From Devosia rhodophyticola (lineage in GTDB: Bacteria; Pseudomonadota; Alphaproteobacteria; Rhizobiales; Devosiaceae): 64,000 nt of DNA. The position numbers and the translations under genes were made by a program. Shown piece after piece: positions 27,060-37,518 of this stretch. The notes below the pieces were generated by a model. The model made no database searches. It saw nothing but the letters and a program-made list of their open reading frames with translations, and had not been told where the DNA came from. Numbering within the stretch: position 1 is the first letter of the stretch; every line of letters begins with the position of its first letter. The DNA is taken from the NCBI RefSeq assembly GCF_028816475.1, contig NZ_CP118247.1:992001-1056000 (forward strand), written 5' to 3'.

Positions 27060-28494
27060 ATGCCTGAATATCTCAAACCCGACATCTGTATCATTGGCGG
27101 CGGCGCCGGCGGCCTGGCCGCAGCCCGCAAGGCACGGGCCCTGGGGGCATCGGTTGTGCTTGTGGAAGAAGGCAAGATCGGCGGCGACATCAATCTTGGC
27201 AGCGTACCCGCACAGGCCCTGATTGGTGCAGCAAATCGCGCCCATATGCTGCGCACGTCGGGCGACTTTGGCATCGCCAACGACGAACCCAAGCTCAATT
27301 TCCGTGGCATTCAGACCCATGTCAATTCGGTTATCGAAGCGGTTTTGCGCGTTCAAGGCACCGAACAACTTGCCAGCGATGGAATCGACGTGATTTCAGC
27401 CGAAGCAAGATTTGTGGACAAACGCACAGTACAGGCCGGGAACGCCTTGATCTCGCGCCAAGCGTTTCATCATCGCCACGGGGTCAAAGCCCGCCATCCC
27501 CGAAATAGCCGGTCTTGGTGATATTGACTATTTTACCACCGACACGATTATTTCAAATTTCCGCAAATTGACCCACCTGCTGGTCATCGGCGGCGGGCCT
27601 GCGGGTCTGGAATTAGCTCAAGCATTTTGTCGCCTCGGATGTACGGTCAGCCTGATCGAAAAGAGCACTGTGCTGCGCTTTCATGATCGCGAACTGGTCG
27701 ACATCGCCTTGCGAGGGTTGCGGGAGGAAGGCGTTGACATTCGTGAGCATAGCACCGTCAGCCAGATCGAGGCACGCAGTCAGGGCATTGGCGTCCGGAT
27801 CACCAATGAGGCGGGCGACGAACAAACGCTCGATGTTTCTCACGTGTTGGTGGCAGCGGGTCGTCATGCCAATATCGAAGGCCTTGATCTTGGGCTGGCA
27901 CGGGTCGCCACGACCGGGGCGCTGCAAAAGCGGGTGCGGCTCAACAGATTTGGTGGGACCAGCAATTTTCGCATTTTTGCTATCGGCGATGCGGCGGGAG
28001 CACACGCGCAATTGCCCGAGATTGAGCATCAGGCAACCATGGCCATACACCGGGCCCTGTTGGGCAGGACGGCTGAACAGGCACCGTTAGTGGCGCGTAC
28101 CGTCTATACAGACCCTGAACTGGCCGAGGTGGGCATGACCGAAGCCGAGGCAAAAAAACGGATCGGCAAAGGGTATCGTCTGGTGCGGTGTGCCTTTTCC
28201 GATAACCGCCGCGCGCTGGCCATCCGACAGACGTATGGCGTCGCCAAAATGGTATGTGCGCCAAACGGGTCCATTGTTGGTGCCAGCATTGTAGGACCGC
28301 AGGCGAGCGAGTTGGTTGCCCTGTTTTCAATGGCGATAGCGCAAAGATTGAACGCACGCCATTTTGAGAAACTGACGCCCGTCAATCCAACGCTAAGCGA
28401 GATCCTGCAGCAATTGGGCACGCAGTATGGTCGCGACAGGCCGCTTGCCCGATGGATCAGGCCAATCATGGCAATCAAACGGGCGCTGCCGTAA
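27060..28494 (+). pseudogene. Pyridine nucleotide-disulfide oxidoreductase-like flavoprotein, frameshifted and without redox Cys pair
   Basis: The 5' part has the FAD motif CIIGGGAGGLAAARKARALG. The 3' part has the NAD motif LLVIGGGPAGLELAQAF, FRIFAIGDAAG and a C-terminal dimer domain with YTDPELAEVGMTEAEA. The frames join near 27453-27458 if one base is dropped, restoring RFIIATGSKPAIPEIAGLG and 477 aa in all, a normal length. The usual active site GGDCLNYGCVPSK is replaced by GGDINLGSVPAQ: one codon short, with both cysteines gone. So even with the frame repaired it cannot be a normal dithiol reductase. It may be decaying, or an NADH-dependent flavoprotein of a Cys-less type. The sensor kinase follows 46 bases later on the same strand. 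Confidence 0.8.
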
Positions 28495-28540
28495 AAGTGG
28501 GGCTACGCAAGGGCGCATATCCTGCCTATAATGGCTTGAA

Positions 28541-29968
28541 ATGACAATGAAACCGCGCCCCATGCCAAATTTTCTTTCCGGGCTTTCAATCAAGCTGATG
28601 GCCACAATCATTGTGGTGATTTTGACCGTGGAAGTGGTGATTTTTTTGCCCTCAATGGCCAATTTTCGCGCCAGTTGGCTCGAAGACAGACTGCGCGTGG
28701 GTGTGGTTGCTGCGCGGGTTCTTGATGCTGTCCCTGATGTCATGGCCCTGCCCAGTGCGCTTACTGATCGATTGCTGATATCGGCGGGAGCCGATGCGAT
28801 TGTCTATCGGCGGGAGGGCCAAAGCCAACTGATCGAGAGGGACGGCACCAAACCGCCTGAAAATGTGGTTGCTGCCGATATGCGCCGGCGCGATTTTGCC
28901 ACGCTGATGACCGGGGCGATCAATACACTACTCAGCGATGGCAGCCGCACGCTGCGCATTGTGGGCGATGGCGACATGAGCGATAGCTTGGTTGAGCTCT
29001 TGATGCCGGAGCGGCCACTGCGTCGCGACCTGCTGGACTATTCACGCAATTTCTTCATCATCTCCTTCATTATCGCGGCTATTACGGCCGTGGTGCTTTA
29101 CGGGGTTGTCAGCGTGCTGTTTATCGCCCCAATCAGGCGGGTTACCCAAAACCTGATCGGCTTCCGCCAAGCCCCTGAAAATGCCACCTTGATTATTTCG
29201 CCGTCGACCCGGCGCGATGAAATCGGCATTGCCGAGCGCGAACTAGCCGCCATGGAAACAGACCTGTTCTCCATGCTGCGGCAGCGGCGGCACCTGGCAG
29301 ATCTGGGGCTAGCGGTTGCCAAGATCAATCATGACCTGCGCAATACCTTAACCTCTGCCCAATTGCTTTCAGATCAGGTGGCAACGCTGGATGACCCCAA
29401 GGTGCAAAGACTGGCGCCCCGACTGGTGACAACGCTCGACAAGGCAATCGGCTTTGCCCAGTCGGTGCTCGACTATGGCCGGGAAAGCGCTATGCCTCCA
29501 AACCCCACACCAACCAATCTCGGCACCCTGCTCGACGATGCCGCATTCGATGCAAGCCTTGTCGGCCACCCCACCATTTCCTTTACCAACCAGACCCCGG
29601 CAGCCCTGGTGCTCAATATCGATGCCGATCAGTTCGGACGGATATTTACCAACTTGTTCAAGAACGCCCGCGAAGCGCTCGAAGCCAGCGCCGGCAAGAC
29701 CGCCTCCCCAGCCGTGATGGCAGAAGTCAGGCCCGATGACAGCGGCCTGTTCATTACCATAACCGACAATGGCCCGGGACTACCGCCGCGCGCGCGCGAT
29801 AATTTGTTCGTTGCTTTTGAAGGTTCGGCGCGCTCCGGTGGTACAGGTCTGGGTCTTGCTATCGCACGCGAATTGACCGAGGCCCACGGCGGCACGCTCA
29901 ATCTTGTCGAACAGGTGCAGGGCACGCGGTTTGAAATTTTCCTGCCCGCCTCGCTCAAACTGCCATAA
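28541..29968 (+). CDS. Sensor histidine kinase (HAMP, HATPase)
   Basis: This 475 aa membrane kinase has a first helix near 14-37 (LSIKLMATIIVVILTVEVVI), a periplasmic sensor of about 130 residues, a second helix near 170-195, and a HAMP linker. The phosphoacceptor is His264 in KINHDLRNTLTSAQLL, though the box is NHDLRN rather than the usual SHELRT. The N box LFKNAREALEA, D box ITDNGPGLPP and G2 box GGTGLGLAIARELTEAHGG are intact. No response regulator is next to it, so it is an orphan kinase here. It may be co-transcribed with the damaged oxidoreductase. Confidence 0.93.
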   Translation: MTMKPRPMPNFLSGLSIKLMATIIVVILTVEVVIFLPSMANFRASWLEDRLRVGVVAARVLDAVPDVMALPSALTDRLLISAGADAIVYRREGQSQLIERDGTKPPENVVAADMRRRDFATLMTGAINTLLSDGSRTLRIVGDGDMSDSLVELLMPERPLRRDLLDYSRNFFIISFIIAAITAVVLYGVVSVLFIAPIRRVTQNLIGFRQAPENATLIISPSTRRDEIGIAERELAAMETDLFSMLRQRRHLADLGLAVAKINHDLRNTLTSAQLLSDQVATLDDPKVQRLAPRLVTTLDKAIGFAQSVLDYGRESAMPPNPTPTNLGTLLDDAAFDASLVGHPTISFTNQTPAALVLNIDADQFGRIFTNLFKNAREALEASAGKTASPAVMAEVRPDDSGLFITITDNGPGLPPRARDNLFVAFEGSARSGGTGLGLAIARELTEAHGGTLNLVEQVQGTRFEIFLPASLKLP

Positions 29969-30029
29969 GAATTCGATCATTGTGATTTTAACGTGCCAGG
30001 GCGCTTGCAATGGCGACATTGCCCATGTA

Positions 30030-30100
30030 TGGGTTGCCCCGCTTCACGCTGAGAGCGCCTACAACATTGGCGCCAATCGTGAACTGGCTTGGGCAACCCA
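30030..30100. other. Nested inverted-repeat element just before tRNA-Arg
   Basis: Outer arms TGGGTTGCCC (30030-30039) and GGGCAACCCA (30091-30100) pair perfectly. Inner arms TTCACG (30043-30048) and CGTGAA (30078-30083) also pair, and the centre holds the palindrome ATTGGCGCCAAT (30066-30077). It ends eight bases before the tRNA. It could be a structured leader, a repeat or an RNA gene; no open frame explains it. Confidence 0.5.
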
Positions 30101-30107
30101 GCCACGC

Positions 30108-30184
30108 GCGCCCTTAGCTCAGCTGGATAGAGCACCAGACTACGAATCTGGGGGTCAGGAGTTCGAATCTCTTAGGGCGCGCCA
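30108..30184 (+). tRNA. tRNA-Arg (anticodon ACG)
   Basis: A 77-base tRNA with acceptor stem GCGCCCT/AGGGCGC, D-loop AGCTCAGCTGGATAGAGC, anticodon ACG at 30142-30144 in CAGACTACGAATCTG, T-loop GTTCGAAT and encoded CCA at the end. A34 is expected to be edited to inosine to read CGN codons. Confidence 0.97.
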
Positions 30185-30336
30185 TTCTCGAACAAAAGAG
30201 AGAACTGCAGATGAAGAAGTGTTTTCTCTTGGTGTCGGTACCAAATCGAGACCGCCCGCGGCAAATATAGCGGAGCTGTTAGCGCAGTCCGAAAAAGAAG
30301 GGCGCATTTCGCCAAAAGCCTGGCATCATTGAGCGC

Positions 30337-31227
30337 CTAGAGCCACGCGCGAAAAAAGGTCAGCATTGCGTCACGCATGGCTGGCGTTTCCTGGTGCTTG
30401 ATCCCCGATTCGATTAGTAGCGCCAGCCGATCCGACGCATCGTTGGCCGCATAGAGCGCCGCCGTCTCGGCAAATGCGCGATCAATGGCGAGCGGGGGTG
30501 TGAGCGCATCGGCCTCGCCCACGCAAATGAGCTGCGGGCGCGGCGCGATCAGTCCTGCGATTTCACCGGTCGAGGTCTGGTTGAGCAGTCCCGGCACCAT
30601 GAGATACATGCCGTGCCCGTCCTGGCCGCCCAAGGCGACGAGCGTTTCGTAGTCGCAATAGCAGCAGAGGTGCGCCAGCGCCGCGATGCGGGAATCAATT
30701 GCAGCCAACCAGTAACTAAGCGTACAGCCCATCGACATGCCAAAGGCGCCAATGCGGGCCGGATCGACGTCGGTGCGTGAACTGAGATAGGTCAATGCCG
30801 CCGCGTGATCGGAGAGCATTTCCCCGATCAGCGACTTGCCGTACCAGAGCAGTCGTTTGGCCGTTGCGTTTTCAGTCTCAGTGGCGCGCAAGCCGAATAT
30901 CGGCATGTCAATGCACAGTGTTACATAGCCTTGCGCGGCAAGGACCGGCCCGAGCGGACGCAGCAGATATTCGCGGCCCCACAGCAGTTCATCGGCGCCG
31001 ATATCGTAGCGCCCGCCATGCGAATGACCATAAAGAATAGCCGGCAACAGCCCGCTGCTGGTGCGCGGCCGGGTTAACAGACCGCGCACCTCGCCTTTGC
31101 CTTCCAGCCGGAAAGTCAGGCGCTCAAGGATATGATCGCCACGGTCCTCGATGCTGGTTTTGACAAGCGATATGGCAGGTTCGTCAACGCCAAGCAGGGT
31201 GCGCAAACGCTTGGGGGTGATGCTCAT
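30337..31227 (-). CDS. Alpha/beta hydrolase (dienelactone hydrolase/acetyl-xylan esterase type)
   Basis: The 296 aa cytoplasmic hydrolase has an oxyanion segment LPAILYGHSHGG, the nucleophile elbow GAFGMSMGCTLS with Ser near residue 168, an acid in CVGEADALTPPL and a late His in SGIKHQETPAM. Together these give a full Ser-Asp-His triad. There is no signal peptide. The gene lies 94 bases downstream of the ThuA-like gene on the same strand, so it may be last in the importer operon. It could remove acyl groups from an imported sugar, by context only. The 150 bases between the tRNA and its end hold nothing I can support. Confidence 0.85.
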   Translation of the reverse strand: MSITPKRLRTLLGVDEPAISLVKTSIEDRGDHILERLTFRLEGKGEVRGLLTRPRTSSGLLPAILYGHSHGGRYDIGADELLWGREYLLRPLGPVLAAQGYVTLCIDMPIFGLRATETENATAKRLLWYGKSLIGEMLSDHAAALTYLSSRTDVDPARIGAFGMSMGCTLSYWLAAIDSRIAALAHLCCYCDYETLVALGGQDGHGMYLMVPGLLNQTSTGEIAGLIAPRPQLICVGEADALTPPLAIDRAFAETAALYAANDASDRLALLIESGIKHQETPAMRDAMLTFFRAWL

Positions 31228-31321
31228 TGGGTTGTCCTCGTGCAGCCGCGATCAAAATATGTGTCACAGCTGAGCGAGATTTTCACCTCTCCATGGGAGA
31301 ATAAGAACTTCCAGACCCATC

Positions 31322-32050
31322 CTAGCGGTGAATCGGTTCCGCGCGGTGCCAGTTGTCAAGCTTCCGCGCGCCTGTATGGGCGCGCATCGCCCATTCGATG
31401 CCATTGCCGATGACCTTGTGCACCATCGGGTTGTGGTAGATTGGGAACGTCTCATGCCCCGGGGAAAAATAGAAAATGCGGCCCAGACCGCGATTGAAGG
31501 TCAGCCCCGAGCGGAACACTTCGCCGCCCTTGTACCAGCTCATGAAGACGATCTCGTCGGCAGCCGGGATATCGAAGGGCTCGCCGTACATTTCGGACTG
31601 CGGGATTTCAAAGAACGGCGGCAGGCCTTCGGCGATCGGGTGGTTGGGATTGGTTACCCACACCCGCTCCAGATCCCCCTCGGGCAACTCGCGCCACGCC
31701 AGATTGCAATTGGTACCCAACATGCGACGGAACATTTTGGAATGATGGCCCGAATGCAGCACCACCAGCCCCATACCGGCCAAGATGCGCTGCTGCACCC
31801 GGTCGATGATCTCGTCCTTGACTTCGTCATGGGCAACATGTCCCCACCAGGTCAGCACGTCGGTGCGGTCGAGCAGGTCCTTGGTCAAGCCTTGTTCGGG
31901 ATCATCGATGCAGCGGCGTTCAATGGTAAAATCACGATCGGTCAGGCCCGCGGCCAACGCCCCATCCATCCCATCGGGATAGATCGCAGCGACCGGCGGG
32001 TCGTTTTTTTCGTGGCGACCTTCGTTCCAGATCGTCAGGCGAATAGTCAT
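31322..32050 (-). CDS. ThuA-like domain protein
   Basis: This 242 aa protein belongs to the ThuA-like (PF06283) family with a glutamine-amidotransferase-like fold. RTDVLTWWGHVAHDEV, GMGLVVLHSGHHSK and SWYKGGEVFRSGLTFNRGLG with RIFYFSPGHE are family landmarks. ThuA was found in the trehalose/maltitol cluster of Sinorhizobium, where ThuAB take part in 3-keto-trehalose metabolism. The start at 32050 follows GGAG. It lies 16 bases after the ATPase gene of the importer and works with the divergent Gfo/Idh dehydrogenase by inference, as thuA with thuB. An oxidation-based sugar route is therefore plausible. Confidence 0.9.
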   Translation of the reverse strand: MTIRLTIWNEGRHEKNDPPVAAIYPDGMDGALAAGLTDRDFTIERRCIDDPEQGLTKDLLDRTDVLTWWGHVAHDEVKDEIIDRVQQRILAGMGLVVLHSGHHSKMFRRMLGTNCNLAWRELPEGDLERVWVTNPNHPIAEGLPPFFEIPQSEMYGEPFDIPAADEIVFMSWYKGGEVFRSGLTFNRGLGRIFYFSPGHETFPIYHNPMVHKVIGNGIEWAMRAHTGARKLDNWHRAEPIHR

Positions 32051-32066
32051 CGATGGTCTCCGTAAG

Positions 32067-33137
<1,071 letters not shown>

Positions 33138-33140
33138 GAT

Positions 33141-34037
33141 CTATCCTTTGACCCCACCTGCGAAGGTCTGTACGAGGAAGCGCCGTGAATAACTGAAGGC
33201 GATGATGGCGGGCAGCGTGTAGAGCAGGGCCAACGCGCACAAAAAGCCATAATCGACATCATTTACCCGCAGGAAGGCGCGGAATAGTCCGATCGGCAGC
33301 AATTGCAGCTCCGCTGAGGAAATAAAGGTCAACGGCATCAAGAAATCGCCCCAGGCTGCAATGAAGGTCAGCAACGCCGCGGCGCCTAGCCCCGGCAGCG
33401 CCAGTGGCACCAGGATGCGGCGGATGCGCTGGAACACGTTGGCACCATCCATGATGGCAGCCTCCTCATAATCCTTGGGTACCAGATCAAAAAAAGTCTT
33501 GATGATCCATAGCGCCAACGGCAATTGCAGCGCCGCCATCACCAGGATCAGCCCGAGATAGCCATCGACAAAGCCGACGATCTGCATTGTCGGCCGTACC
33601 CAGTCGGCGGGCACGATGGACTGCACAAAACCGCGCATGACATTGTTGGCGGTGAGCATCACCTTGTAGAGCGGCACGATCAGCGCTGTCGGTGGCAGCA
33701 CCCGCACCAGGATGATGGCGTAGAGGAATGGTCGTTTCCACCACGCATTGGTACGGCTGAGCGCGTAGCCGCCCAACCCGCCCACTACCACCACCACCGC
33801 CGTGGCGCAGCCGACCACGACCAGTGAGTTGAAGAACCAGCGCCCGCCATTCTCGGTGGTGAATATCTTGACGAAATGGGTCTCCGTCAGGCCCTGCGGC
33901 AGTTGCAGGAACTGGCGTGCATTGGGATCGACCGAGGCCAAGAACACCCAGAGGAACGGCAACAGACAGAATATTGTGAGCAAGAACAGGAAGCCATAGG
34001 AGGTGGCTTGCGCGCGGGAGAATTTGCGGATGACCAT
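33141..34037 (-). CDS. Carbohydrate ABC transporter permease (MalG type)
   Basis: The 298 aa inner-membrane protein has six helices and the cytoplasmic EAA loop DYEEAAIMDGANVFQRIRRI that docks the ATPase. The N-terminus (SYGFLFLLTIFCLLPFLWVF) is that of MalG-like CUT1 permeases. It is two bases downstream of the MalF-type partner and precedes the ATPase by three. Confidence 0.94.
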   Translation of the reverse strand: MVIRKFSRAQATSYGFLFLLTIFCLLPFLWVFLASVDPNARQFLQLPQGLTETHFVKIFTTENGGRWFFNSLVVVGCATAVVVVVGGLGGYALSRTNAWWKRPFLYAIILVRVLPPTALIVPLYKVMLTANNVMRGFVQSIVPADWVRPTMQIVGFVDGYLGLILVMAALQLPLALWIIKTFFDLVPKDYEEAAIMDGANVFQRIRRILVPLALPGLGAAALLTFIAAWGDFLMPLTFISSAELQLLPIGLFRAFLRVNDVDYGFLCALALLYTLPAIIAFSYSRRFLVQTFAGGVKG

Positions 34038-34039
34038 GG

Positions 34040-34924
34040 CTATACCTCGACCTTCAGGATGCGCACATAAAGTGCGCCGAGCAGGGCGGAAATCGCCAGC
34101 ATCACCACCGCAACCGCCGAACCGAAGCCGAGCTGATAGGCGGTGAAGGACTGGTTGTAGATATAGATGCCGATGATTTCGGTCGCCCCACCGGGTCCAC
34201 CTCGCGTCAGGGTATAGATCAACCCGAAAATGGCGAAGGTGCCGACCGTGGAAACTAGCATGTAGAGAAAAATCGTTGGCCGGAGCAGCGGCAGGGTAAT
34301 GCGCCAGAATATCTGCCGGGCCGTGGCGCCGTCCATGCGCGCCGCCTCATAAACATCGGCGGGGATGGCGGCCAGGCCACTGGTCATCAGGATCATGGCG
34401 AAGGCGATACCGCGCCAGGTATTGACGACGATTATCATCAGGAGCGGCGCCGATTGTAGCCATTGCTGACTCGGCACGCCGAGCGGGGCAAGCACTTGGC
34501 TGAGTGTGGAATGTTCGCCTCCCGCCAGCATGGAAATCCAGATGAAGCCGGCGACCACTTCGGGTACCGCGTTGGGCAACAGGATCGCAGCCATGAACAC
34601 CTGCCGGAACGCCAGTGGCCGGTTAAGCGCAACGGCGGCGAATAGCCCCAGCACAAACTGGCCGATAACAGAGGAGCCGATGACGAAGACAAAAGTTACG
34701 AACAACGAGTTCCAGAACCCGCCATCGGTAAACAGCCGGACATAATTGCGCGCGCCGACGAAACGCGGATTGAGCGCAGCTGCTCCGTTGAGCGCCTCAT
34801 TGGTGAGACTGAGCCAGATGGCGGTGCCGGCGGGAATAAGCACGAAGGCGATCAGCAGCACCAGCCCCGGTAACAAGAGCAGCCGGTTTTGCCAGGCGAG
34901 GCGCGCTTCATATGTCATGGCCAT
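34040..34924 (-). CDS. Sugar ABC transporter permease (MalF type)
   Basis: The 294 aa membrane protein has six helices and the EAA loop VYEAARMDGATARQIFWRITL. It starts at 34924, 68 bases past the binding-protein gene; the gap holds the hairpin at 34952-34975. It forms the heterodimeric channel with the MalG-type protein next to it. Confidence 0.94.
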   Translation of the reverse strand: MAMTYEARLAWQNRLLLLPGLVLLIAFVLIPAGTAIWLSLTNEALNGAAALNPRFVGARNYVRLFTDGGFWNSLFVTFVFVIGSSVIGQFVLGLFAAVALNRPLAFRQVFMAAILLPNAVPEVVAGFIWISMLAGGEHSTLSQVLAPLGVPSQQWLQSAPLLMIIVVNTWRGIAFAMILMTSGLAAIPADVYEAARMDGATARQIFWRITLPLLRPTIFLYMLVSTVGTFAIFGLIYTLTRGGPGGATEIIGIYIYNQSFTAYQLGFGSAVAVVMLAISALLGALYVRILKVEV

Positions 34925-34951
34925 GGCGGGTCACCCGTCACCAAGAGAAAA

Positions 34952-34975
34952 GAAGGCGCGCCGAAACGCGCCTTC
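34952..34975 (-). other. Intercistronic hairpin after the binding-protein gene
   Basis: GAAGGCGCG (34952-34960) and CGCGCCTTC (34967-34975) form a perfect 9-bp stem around CCGAAA. It lies between the binding-protein stop and the permease start and has no T-run, so it more likely protects or attenuates the mRNA than ends it. Confidence 0.7.
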
Positions 34976-34992
34976 CCAGTTGGGGAGGAGGA

Positions 34993-36291
34993 TTACTTGA
35001 CCATCTCGTCACCAAGCAGATTCCTGGTGTAGTCGATCAGGATCTGCTGGGCACCAGCGGCGTCGGTTTCCTTGCGCAACAGTGCTTCGGTGGCGCGGGC
35101 AAAACCCTCTGACACAGCAGAGAAGCCCTCACCAGACTGCAGATAGGTACCGCTCTCGGCGTTCTGCAACACCGGAACGAGTTCTGGCAGGGCCTGAAAA
35201 TCAGCATTGTCTAGCGCGTCGCGCCGTGCCGGGATATTGCCCAGGCGCTTGGCATATTCAACCGTTGGCTGCACCGCAGAGAGTTCGAGCAGCACCTTGG
35301 TCGCCATCTCGGTATCGGCGCCTTTGGCGTTGACCATCCAGATGCTCTGGCCGCCCACTGTCACCGTGGAGCCGCTACCATCCTCGTTGGGGACGGCCCA
35401 GGTGCCGACAGCGTCGGTCACGTCGGGAATCGGGTTCTTGCTCTCCGGGCCCCAATCATAAATATAGCACCAGGAGCCGCAGGTCGTGGCGACTAATTCG
35501 CCCGCCGGAAACATCTCGTATTTGGGGATGACCCAGGGCTCAGGCCCAAGCAGGGGATCAATCGGCATCAGATCTTCGTCGATGAGGGTCTTGTAAAAAT
35601 CCAGCACATCGGCAATGCCCTCGCCGGTGAGGTCGAGTGTACCGTCGGCGTTCAAAATCTGAGGCGTCGAGGTGCCGACCAGCATCAGCATCACGCCCTC
35701 ATAGAAGGCACCACCGCCCCAAGTCGTGCCGGCGGGCAGCAGCAGGCCATATTTGCCGGTCTTGGCCTTGATCTCACGGACACGGTCGAGCAGTTCGGCC
35801 CAACTCTTGGGCTGGTCGGTGGAAATGCCGGCGGCGTCCAGGACATCGCGGCGATAATAAATCTGACTAACGCTCAGCATGGAATCGAGCTGATACATCT
35901 TGCCATCCGGCATCGTCGACAACCGCTTGACCACATCGAGCAGCTCGGGATAGCCGTCCCAACTCTGCACCGCCGCCGTAATGTCGGCGACATAGCCCGC
36001 CGCAACCAGATCTGGCACGTCCGCATCATTATTGGCGGTGAACAGGTCGGGCGCATTGCCAGCGCCAAGCTCGGTCAACAGTTTTGAAAAATAGTCCTTT
36101 TCCGGGGCGGGATATTCGACGACTTCGATATCGACGCCCAGCTTGGCTTCAATCGCAGGAATTGAAGCATTGAGGGCGTCGATCCTCGCCTGGCGGTGTT
36201 CAGCAATCCGGATCGTTGCAGCCGAGGCGCTGCCTATGGCGAGCGCGAGAATGGCAAGGCTGCAGCCTGTGCGCAACATGGCGAATTTCAT
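34993..36291 (-). CDS. Sugar ABC transporter substrate-binding protein (CUT1)
   Basis: The 432 aa protein carries a Sec signal peptide (LRTGCSLAILALAIGSASAA) and the fold of extracellular solute-binding family 1: KDYFSKLLTELGAGNAPDLF, DAAGISTDQPKSWAELLDRV and NPIPDVTDAVGTW. It is the first gene of the leftward importer, with the promoter in the 199 bases shared with the divergent Gfo/Idh gene, where LacI-type sites occur. The sugar is unknown; ThuA, Gfo/Idh and LacI suggest a disaccharide or sugar alcohol. Confidence 0.94.
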   Translation of the reverse strand: MKFAMLRTGCSLAILALAIGSASAATIRIAEHRQARIDALNASIPAIEAKLGVDIEVVEYPAPEKDYFSKLLTELGAGNAPDLFTANNDADVPDLVAAGYVADITAAVQSWDGYPELLDVVKRLSTMPDGKMYQLDSMLSVSQIYYRRDVLDAAGISTDQPKSWAELLDRVREIKAKTGKYGLLLPAGTTWGGGAFYEGVMLMLVGTSTPQILNADGTLDLTGEGIADVLDFYKTLIDEDLMPIDPLLGPEPWVIPKYEMFPAGELVATTCGSWCYIYDWGPESKNPIPDVTDAVGTWAVPNEDGSGSTVTVGGQSIWMVNAKGADTEMATKVLLELSAVQPTVEYAKRLGNIPARRDALDNADFQALPELVPVLQNAESGTYLQSGEGFSAVSEGFARATEALLRKETDAAGAQQILIDYTRNLLGDEMVK

Positions 36292-36349
36292 GGCATTCCT
36301 CCCTGTGGCAGCATTGGTGCCGCCAATTTGTTTATATCACGAACATAAA

Positions 36350-36363
36350 TGTACACGTTTACA
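36350..36363. promoter_or_regulatory. Probable LacI-family operator, site 1
   Basis: TGTACACGTTTACA is a near-perfect palindrome around a central CG, close to the TGTAAACGTTTACA form typical of LacI-family sites. It lies in the divergent promoter region of the importer and the Gfo/Idh-LacI genes. Confidence 0.6.
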
Positions 36364-36457
36364 TTCCAAGAGCAAGATTGAATCGAACATTTCTTCCATT
36401 TTGTGAGGAATTGGCATTTTTAGATCGTTTTAGCATTTACGGCGTAATTCTTCATCG

Positions 36458-36471
36458 TGTACACGTTACCG
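36458..36471. promoter_or_regulatory. Probable LacI-family operator, site 2
   Basis: TGTACACGTTACCG repeats the first ten bases of site 1 exactly, 108 bases away and just upstream of the ribosome site of the Gfo/Idh gene. Two phased sites would allow looping between the divergent promoters. Confidence 0.5.
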
Positions 36472-36490
36472 CAAACTGGAGGAGACCAAG

Positions 36491-37495
36491 ATGGTTTTGC
36501 GTTTGGGTGTGATCGGTGCCGGCCTCAAGGCGGCGGACTACGCGCGCGGCTGGGCGGCGATGGATGAGGTCAAAATCGTCGCTACAGCGGAAGTCAGCGC
36601 GGTGTCACGGCAGCGCTTCGGCGACGCCTGCGCGGCAGCGGGCGCGGCGCGGCCGATAGAATATCAGGATGCCGAAAGCATGCTGGGGGCCATGGCGGGC
36701 CAGATGGACGCGGTCTATGTGTCCACCCCGCACGTATTTCACGGCGCCAATGCGTTGGCGGTGATCGAGGCCGGTTATGACCTGCTGCTGGAAAAGCCAA
36801 TGGTCACCACCGTCGAGGAGGCGCTGGTACTGGTCGAAGCTGAAAAACGCACTGGCCGCACTGTCGTTATCGCATTCCAAGGCGGGCTGTCACCCCTGGT
36901 CCACGACACCAAGGAGCGGGCGCGGCGCGGCGACTTTGGAGACCTGGTAAGCGTTAACGCCTCGATCTGGGAAGGCTGGGCCAAGAATTATGCCGGCCAG
37001 TGGAAGCAGGATCCAGAAATTTCCGGAGGCGGCTTCATGTTCGATACCGGTGCCCACATGATGAACACCGTCTGCGTGCTGGCCGATAGCGAGTTCGTGC
37101 GCCTCTCGGCGTTCACCAGCAATCGTGGGCTCAGGGTGGACCTTGCCAGCGCGGTGGCAGCGCGCCTCGCCAATGGTGCCCTGGTAACCTTCAACGCTGC
37201 GGGCGAAGGCCCTCCAGGATGCGCTTCGGCGATCACCTTCTTTTATTCGAGGGCCATCGTGCGCATCGATGCTTGGGGGAAATGGCGCGAAATCATGGTT
37301 GATGGCGTTTCCGAACCGCGCGAAGAGAGCGAAATTACCGATACCCCGATGCACACTTTCCGGGCAGTGCGGGACGGCCAAATGCCCAATCCCTCCACTG
37401 TCGCCAATGGGCTGCGGTTTGCCCGGCTTTGGGATGCCATCAAACTTTCTGCGTCTCGCGATGGCGAGGCAATTGGGATAGAGGACGCGCGCTGA
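36491..37495 (+). CDS. Gfo/Idh/MocA family oxidoreductase
   Basis: The 334 aa NAD(P)-dependent sugar dehydrogenase has the Rossmann start LRLGVIGAGLKAADYARGWA, the EKP catalytic motif in LLLEKPMVTT and the alpha/beta C-domain with GGGFMFDTGAHMMNT, where His is the probable catalytic partner. GGAGG precedes the ATG by about ten bases. It is divergent from the importer and followed by lacI after 23 bases, so the two form one transcript. ThuB-like oxidation of a sugar is the likely job. Confidence 0.93.
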   Translation: MVLRLGVIGAGLKAADYARGWAAMDEVKIVATAEVSAVSRQRFGDACAAAGAARPIEYQDAESMLGAMAGQMDAVYVSTPHVFHGANALAVIEAGYDLLLEKPMVTTVEEALVLVEAEKRTGRTVVIAFQGGLSPLVHDTKERARRGDFGDLVSVNASIWEGWAKNYAGQWKQDPEISGGGFMFDTGAHMMNTVCVLADSEFVRLSAFTSNRGLRVDLASAVAARLANGALVTFNAAGEGPPGCASAITFFYSRAIVRIDAWGKWREIMVDGVSEPREESEITDTPMHTFRAVRDGQMPNPSTVANGLRFARLWDAIKLSASRDGEAIGIEDAR

Positions 37496-37518
37496 TCGGG
37501 GCGCAAGGAGGTACTGGC

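Noticed and set aside
29904..30332. Open frame of 142 codons across the tRNA-Arg gene
   Set aside because: It runs through the tRNA and the nested repeats and shows no family features.
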